DNA from: Chloroflexota bacterium
Lineage (GTDB): Bacteria; Chloroflexota; Anaerolineae; UBA1429
Direction: 5' to 3'
Assembly (NCBI GenBank): GCA_012513595.1
Contig: JAAZBY010000237.1
Location: forward strand, 1-8,860
Length of the DNA stretch: 8,860 nt
The first letter of the stretch is position 1. Every line of letters starts with the position of its first letter. Below the pieces are notes generated by a model. It was not told the origin of the DNA and did not search any database. It saw only the letters and a list, made by a program, of their open reading frames with translations. Below are positions 5,184 to 8,860 of the stretch, piece after piece. Position numbers and translations under genes: made by a program.

Positions 5184-5897
5184 TCAGCGCTCCAGCAGGC
5201 GGATGCCCCCCGCCCCGGCCACCACCACGGCCACGGCCACGCCCAGGAACATGCCGTTCTCGATCACGCCGGGGATGTTGTTGATGCGCATCTCCAGCGC
5301 CGCCGGGTCATCGATCCCCGGGTAGGTGCAATCGACGATCAGGTGCCCCTCGTCGGTCGCGTACGGTTCGCCGTCACGCCGGCGCAGGGCGCAGCGGGCG
5401 CCGCTGGCCTCCAGGGCGCGCAGGGTGTTCTGCCAGCCAAAGCGGGCCACCTCGACGGGCACCGGGCTGCGCGTGCCCAGCTTCTGCACTAGCTTGCCCT
5501 CGTCCACCACGATGATCTCACGCCGGGTGGCGTAGGCCACGATCTTTTCCCGCAACAGGTACCCGCCCAGCCCCTTGATCAGGTTCAGCGCGGGGTCCAC
5601 CTCGTCGGCGCCGTCGATGGTGACGTCCAGCTCGGGGTGCTCGGCCAGCGTGGTGAGGGGGATGCCCTCCTGGCGGGCCAGGAGCTCGGTCTCGTCCGAG
5701 GTGGGCACCGCGACGACATCGCGCAGCGACCCCTCGCGCAGCCGCTCGGCGATGCGCAGCGTGGCATAGCGCGCCGTGGAGCCGCTCCCCAGGCCGATGG
5801 CCGTCCCGCTGACCACGAACTCGGCGGCGCGGTTCCCCGCCGCCCGCTTGAGTGCCTCGATGCCCCCGCTGGGGCCCGTCTTGTGCAGATCCGTCAT
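5184..5897 (-). CDS. rpiA: Ribose-5-phosphate isomerase A
   Basis: This cytoplasmic enzyme interconverts ribose 5-phosphate and ribulose 5-phosphate in the non-oxidative pentose-phosphate pathway. The 237-residue product is full length and shows the family motifs in order: GLGSGSTA phosphate-binding loop at 35-42, TSDET at 66-70, DGADEVDP at 95-102 with the catalytic aspartates, K108, LLREK at 114-118, and IPGVIENGMF at 208-217. The usual K-G-G-G-G-A-L loop reads KGLGGYL, a local variation next to the active site. The ATG at 5897 is chosen because an AGGAGG lies 12 bases upstream; the open frame extends 13 codons further into Arg-rich sequence that does not resemble the family. It sits 74 bases after the M20 peptidase gene, and its TGA lies within the ribosome site of the next gene. 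Confidence 0.95.
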   Translation of the reverse strand: MTDLHKTGPSGGIEALKRAAGNRAAEFVVSGTAIGLGSGSTARYATLRIAERLREGSLRDVVAVPTSDETELLARQEGIPLTTLAEHPELDVTIDGADEVDPALNLIKGLGGYLLREKIVAYATRREIIVVDEGKLVQKLGTRSPVPVEVARFGWQNTLRALEASGARCALRRRDGEPYATDEGHLIVDCTYPGIDDPAALEMRINNIPGVIENGMFLGVAVAVVVAGAGGIRLLER

Positions 5898-5924
5898 GCC
5901 GCTATCCGTCCTCCTGGCAATCCT

Positions 5925-5954
5925 GCGCCGCCCCACCGGCTGCGGGGCCGGCGC
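5925..5954. repeat. Intergenic hairpin between the M20 peptidase and rpiA
   Basis: The segment gcgccgcccc (5925-5934) pairs with ggggccggcgc (5944-5954) with a one-base bulge and a nine-base loop. There is no U-tract after it on the minus strand, so it is unlikely to be a full terminator. It could slow read-through or stabilise the mRNA end within the operon. Confidence 0.5.
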
Positions 5955-5971
5955 CTTCCTTTCGTTACATG

Positions 5972-7162
5972 TTACACGCTGCCCAGGCGCAGGGCCATGG
6001 CCATATAGCCGACCGTCGCCTCCAACAGCTGGGCGACGCTGAGCCGCTCATCGGTGACGTGGGCCATCCTCTCCTCCCCGGGGCCGTAGCCGATGCAGGG
6101 CACCCCCGCGGCGGCCAGGTGCCCCCCATCGGTGCAGAAGGTCCACACCCCCACCTCCGGCGGCCGACCCAGCGCCGCCGTGAGGGCCTCCCGCGCGGCC
6201 AGCAGGTGCGGGTCGTCTTCCGCGAGCACGTACCCGCGCAGGTCAAAGCGCACCTCGCGCTCGACGCCGGTGTAGGTGCGTACCGCGCGCCGGCGCACGG
6301 TCACCTCCGGGTCGACCCCCTCCTCGAGGGAACCGCGCAGCACCTCGGCCAGCAGCGCGCGGGCCTGCTCTTCGCTATCGGCGGGGGAGGCCCGCCAGTC
6401 CAGGTGCACCGAGAGGCGCCCCGGGATGACGTTGGCGTTCTGCCCATCGACATAGATCAGCGTGGGCGCCACGCTTGAGCCGCCAAAGACCGGGTCGTAC
6501 ACCAGCCCCGCCTCACGCAGGGCCAGCAGGAAGCGGGCCATGGAGTAGTGCGGGTTGATGCCCCGGCTCGGCGCCGAGGCGTGGGCCGGCACGCCGTGCA
6601 GCGTCACGACGAACTCGTAACGCCCGCGATGCCCGCGGCGCAGCGCGTTCGCCGAGGGCTCGCCGATGATGGCCACGCTCGGCAGTGGGCCCGTCACCAG
6701 GTGCCGCGTGCCGAGGCCGCCCGTCTCCTCACACACCACCGAGGCCTGCACGAGGTCGCCCGGCGGCGTCAGCCCGGCCTCCTTGAGCAGGCCGGCGGCG
6801 TACACCTGGGCGGCCAGGGCGCCCTTGGCGTCCGCCGCGCCCCGTCCCCACAGGTAGCCGTCCGCCACCTCACCGCCGTAGGGGGCCTGCCGCCAGCGCG
6901 TGAGGTCCCCCGGGGCGACCACGTCCATATGGGCATGCAGCATGGTCGTCCGTCCGGGGCCGCCGGCGATGCGCCCAAAGACGTTGCCAAAGGCGTCGAC
7001 GGTCACCTCGTCGTAGGCCAGGTTGCCCATCTCCTCGGCCACCAGCGCGGCGAGGGCGCCCTCATCCCCCGAGAGGCTCGGCGTGGCCACGGCACGCCCA
7101 GCAAAAGAGACGATGCGCCGCGAGGAGTCCTCCACCAGTCCGCGCAATCGCTGATAGTCCAT
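5972..7162 (-). CDS. M20-family metallopeptidase (ArgE/DapE/CPG2-like)
   Basis: The 396-residue protein is a di-zinc hydrolase of the M20 family, which splits peptide or N-acyl bonds in the cytoplasm. All expected metal and catalytic residues are present: H78 and catalytic D80 in HAHMD, bridging D111 in WGRGAADAKG (105-114), catalytic E145 and ligand E146 in CEETGG, ligand E168 in GEPS, and ligand H368 in MAHVTDE. A dimerisation (lid) domain inserts at about 179-290 and holds GVPAHAS (190-196). No signal peptide is seen. Substrate cannot be fixed from sequence: ArgE, DapE and dipeptidases look alike at this level, and no arginine or lysine genes are nearby. The ATG at 7162 has a modest GGAG about eight bases upstream. 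The gene follows the MATE exporter by 48 bases and precedes rpiA by 74, in one direction, so an operon is likely. Confidence 0.9.
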   Translation of the reverse strand: MDYQRLRGLVEDSSRRIVSFAGRAVATPSLSGDEGALAALVAEEMGNLAYDEVTVDAFGNVFGRIAGGPGRTTMLHAHMDVVAPGDLTRWRQAPYGGEVADGYLWGRGAADAKGALAAQVYAAGLLKEAGLTPPGDLVQASVVCEETGGLGTRHLVTGPLPSVAIIGEPSANALRRGHRGRYEFVVTLHGVPAHASAPSRGINPHYSMARFLLALREAGLVYDPVFGGSSVAPTLIYVDGQNANVIPGRLSVHLDWRASPADSEEQARALLAEVLRGSLEEGVDPEVTVRRRAVRTYTGVEREVRFDLRGYVLAEDDPHLLAAREALTAALGRPPEVGVWTFCTDGGHLAAAGVPCIGYGPGEERMAHVTDERLSVAQLLEATVGYMAMALRLGSV

Positions 7163-7181
7163 GGTGCACGCTCCGCTTGGG

Positions 7182-7203
7182 GAGTGCGCGGGCCGGCCCG
7201 CGC
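7182..7203 (-). promoter_or_regulatory. GC-rich palindromic element just upstream of the M20 gene
   Basis: A perfect 18-base palindrome (7186-7203) lies between the MATE stop codon and the M20 start. Together with the adjoining gagt it nearly repeats the element at 8624-8645, and both end 18-19 bases before a start codon. It may be a protein-binding site or an RNA hairpin next to the ribosome site. Confidence 0.4.
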
Positions 7204-7210
7204 GCGTCCA

Positions 7211-8605
7211 CTAGACCTTGATCCGCGTCCAGGCGCCGGTGCGGTAACGCAGCCAAAAGAGCACCGCCCGCACCACATTGTCGATGCCCATGCCGGTCCA
7301 GGCGCCCACCAGCCCCCAGCCCAGCGGCCCGGCCAGGAGCGTCGCCAGTGGCACCCGCACGGCCCACACCGACAGCGCCGTGATGACCAGCGTCCAGCGA
7401 GTGTCTCCGGCGCCGCGCAGCGCCCCCGAGTACACCATCGTCGCGGCCATCATCGGCTGCAAGAGCCCCAGCACCCGGTTCGGGTTCACCCCCTGCCGCA
7501 CGACCTCGGGGTCGTCGACGAACACGTCCATCACCTGCGGCGCCAGGAGCACCAAAAGCAGCCCCACCGCCCCCATCACCCAGACGGAGACGCGCAACGC
7601 CTCACGCACGGAGCGGCGGGCGCGCTCCGGGTCTCTGGCGCCCAGGGCCTGCCCCACCATCGTGGTCGAGGCCACCGAAAACCCGAACCCCGGCATGAAG
7701 CACATCGACTGCCCCGTGAGGGCCACCTGGTGCGCGGCATAGGCCACCGTGCCCAGCCCGGCCACCACGCGCTGAAAGAGCACCATGCCCATGCGCAGGG
7801 CCAGCTGCTCGCCGCCGGCCGGCAGGCCCACGTTCATGACCCTGCCGATCACCTCGCGGTCCGGGCGCCAGCCCTGCCGGGTGAGGCGCAGGCCACCCCG
7901 CCCGCCAAGCAGAATGGCCATCATGGCCAACCCGCCCACCCCCAGGGCCACGGCCGAACCGGCCGCCGGGCCCAGCACCCCCATGGCCGGCAGCGGCCCC
8001 ACGCCGTGGAGCAGCCCCGCCGAGACCACGATGTTCACCGCGTTGACGCCGAGCATCACGGTCAGCGGGGTGCGGGTGTCCCCGGCGCCGCGCAACGCGG
8101 CGTTCCCCACCATCAAGAGGCCCTGCATGGTGAAGGTCAGGGAGGCGATGCGCAGGTAGACCTCGCCGATGGCGGCCACGTCGGCCTCCGGCTCATAGAA
8201 CCCGATGGCCAGCCTGGCCAGGGCGACCATAGCCAGCGTGATCAGCAGACCCGCCCCGCCCCCCACCAGGAGCGACTGCTGCACGACGCGCGAGGCGGCC
8301 TGCGGGTCGCGCGCGCCCGTCAGCCGGGCGACGACGGCGGTGGTGCCGGTGGCCAGCGCCATGACAAAGGTCTGCGCCAGCATGACCATGTTGTTGGAGA
8401 GGCCCACGGCGGTCAGCTCGGCGGCCCCCAGGTGGCCCACCAGGTAGGTGTTCACCAGCTGCACCGTCATGTTCAGCAGCTGCTCGCCGATCGAGGGCAT
8501 CGCCAGGCGCATCACGTCGGCCCGTACCTGCCGGGCCTCGGCGTCACCAAAGAGGCGCTCGCGCAGAGCGGTCGCCGTCGCAGCATAACGCGTCGCCACA
8601 GTCAC
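7211..8605 (-). CDS. MATE-family multidrug/toxin exporter
   Basis: The 464-residue integral membrane protein fits the 12-helix MATE family (NorM/DinF-like), which exports cationic drugs or metabolites in exchange for sodium ions or protons. The internal two-fold repeat of the family is visible. LRGAGDTRTP at 171-180 recurs as LRGAGDTRW at 396-404, and TGARDPQAA at 96-104 recurs as LGARDPERA at 321-329. A cytoplasmic N-terminal tail of about 30 residues precedes MRLAMPSIGEQLLNM at the first helix. The start is GTG (8603-8605) with a GAGGTG ribosome site about six bases upstream. A second GTG two codons later is possible. It is the first gene of the presumed MATE-M20-rpiA-cyclase operon. The exported compound cannot be predicted. 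Confidence 0.92.
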   Translation of the reverse strand: MTVATRYAATATALRERLFGDAEARQVRADVMRLAMPSIGEQLLNMTVQLVNTYLVGHLGAAELTAVGLSNNMVMLAQTFVMALATGTTAVVARLTGARDPQAASRVVQQSLLVGGGAGLLITLAMVALARLAIGFYEPEADVAAIGEVYLRIASLTFTMQGLLMVGNAALRGAGDTRTPLTVMLGVNAVNIVVSAGLLHGVGPLPAMGVLGPAAGSAVALGVGGLAMMAILLGGRGGLRLTRQGWRPDREVIGRVMNVGLPAGGEQLALRMGMVLFQRVVAGLGTVAYAAHQVALTGQSMCFMPGFGFSVASTTMVGQALGARDPERARRSVREALRVSVWVMGAVGLLLVLLAPQVMDVFVDDPEVVRQGVNPNRVLGLLQPMMAATMVYSGALRGAGDTRWTLVITALSVWAVRVPLATLLAGPLGWGLVGAWTGMGIDNVVRAVLFWLRYRTGAWTRIKV

Positions 8606-8623
8606 CGGCCCACCTCACGTCGA

Positions 8624-8645
8624 GAGTGCGCGGGGCTGGCCCGCC
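8624..8645 (-). promoter_or_regulatory. GC-rich element upstream of the MATE gene
   Basis: On the minus strand this reads close to GCGGGCCAGCCCCGCGCACTC and ends 18 bases before the GTG start. It differs by one substitution and one inserted base from the element before the M20 gene. It lies inside the predicted leader of the operon transcript. Confidence 0.35.
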
Positions 8646-8721
8646 CTGTTCCTATCGCCCGCCGCAAAGCCGCCGCATCGCTCGGGGCCGGCGCCGCAGC
8701 GCTCCAACGCCACCTGCCGGC

Positions 8722-8750
8722 ATTATACCCGCGCCGCCGCGCCACGCCAG
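8722..8750 (-). promoter_or_regulatory. Promoter of the MATE-led operon
   Basis: On the minus strand a perfect TATAAT (8722-8727) stands in otherwise very GC-rich DNA. A poor -35 (CTGGCG, 8745-8750; three of six matches) is 17 bases upstream. Transcription would begin near 8715, giving a leader of about 110 bases before the GTG at 8605. The -10 box is convincing; the weak -35 suggests help from an activator or low basal activity. Confidence 0.55.
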
Positions 8751-8810
8751 CCAGCCGCATCCCCAGGGCGGGGCGGCAGGCCCAGCGTAGACCGGCGCGC
8801 CTAGCGTTGT

Positions 8811-8850
8811 CATTCCGAGCGAAGCAGCCGGTCTGCCGGCCGGAATCTCG
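8811..8850. repeat. Dispersed palindromic repeat (cattccgagcgaagc ... ggaatctcg)
   Basis: The outer arms ttccg (8813-8817) and cggaa (8841-8845) enclose an inner hairpin gccgg/ccggc with loop tctg (8827-8840). The flanking words cattccgagcgaagc and ggaatct match a short intergenic repeat that I recall from many high-GC bacterial genomes, usually with a shorter centre. It lies upstream of the operon promoter and is cut close to the window edge. Confidence 0.6.
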
Positions 8851-8860
8851 TCTTTGCCTA

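Noticed and set aside
5972..7162. YgeY-type selenium-linked hydrolase identity for the M20 protein
   Set aside because: The glutamate motif reads EETGG rather than the EED-type motif I associate with YgeY, and no selenium or purine-catabolism genes adjoin it.

Overview
The window is GC-rich DNA (roughly two-thirds G+C, estimated by eye) carrying six protein genes. All six read on the minus strand, so transcription runs from high to low coordinates. The gene set (free-standing HypE/PurM-like protein, response regulator fused to GAF and GGDEF domains), together with dispersed nine-base 'caggatt' repeats and a 'cattccgagcgaagc' element, would suit a Chloroflexota-type free-living bacterium. That placement is only an inference. 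No rRNA, tRNA, transposase, phage or CRISPR signal was found.

Layout in transcription order. (1) 8860-8606 is the upstream region of the first operon, with a dispersed palindromic repeat at the edge and a TATAAT promoter. (2) 8605-3668 is a probable four-gene operon: MATE-family exporter, M20 metallopeptidase, ribose-5-phosphate isomerase A (rpiA), and a response regulator-GAF-GGDEF diguanylate cyclase. The rpiA stop codon lies inside the Shine-Dalgarno of the cyclase gene, so those two are probably translationally coupled. (3) 3667-2923 is a long non-coding stretch. It holds two identical 42-base repeats bracketing a segment full of hairpins, three tandem copies of a 66-69-base unit, and a ten-unit nine-base tandem array. 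(4) 2922-2615 is a strong sigma70-type promoter followed by a leader of about 270 bases. The leader contains mutually exclusive hairpins and an intrinsic terminator with six U residues placed before the next start codon, which is attenuator or riboswitch architecture. (5) 2614-1286 is an NCS2 permease with uracil-type key residues, ending at a hairpin. (6) 1130-111 is an AIR synthase-related/HypE-like protein, followed by another copy of the 42-base repeat.

Functionally the genes are mostly housekeeping: pentose-phosphate metabolism, peptide or amide hydrolysis, multidrug export, c-di-GMP signalling and nucleobase uptake. They do not form one obvious pathway. The parts worth most attention are non-coding: the regulated leader of the permease, the hairpin-rich repeat island, repeats that abut stop codons, and a short GC-rich motif at the same distance from two start codons.
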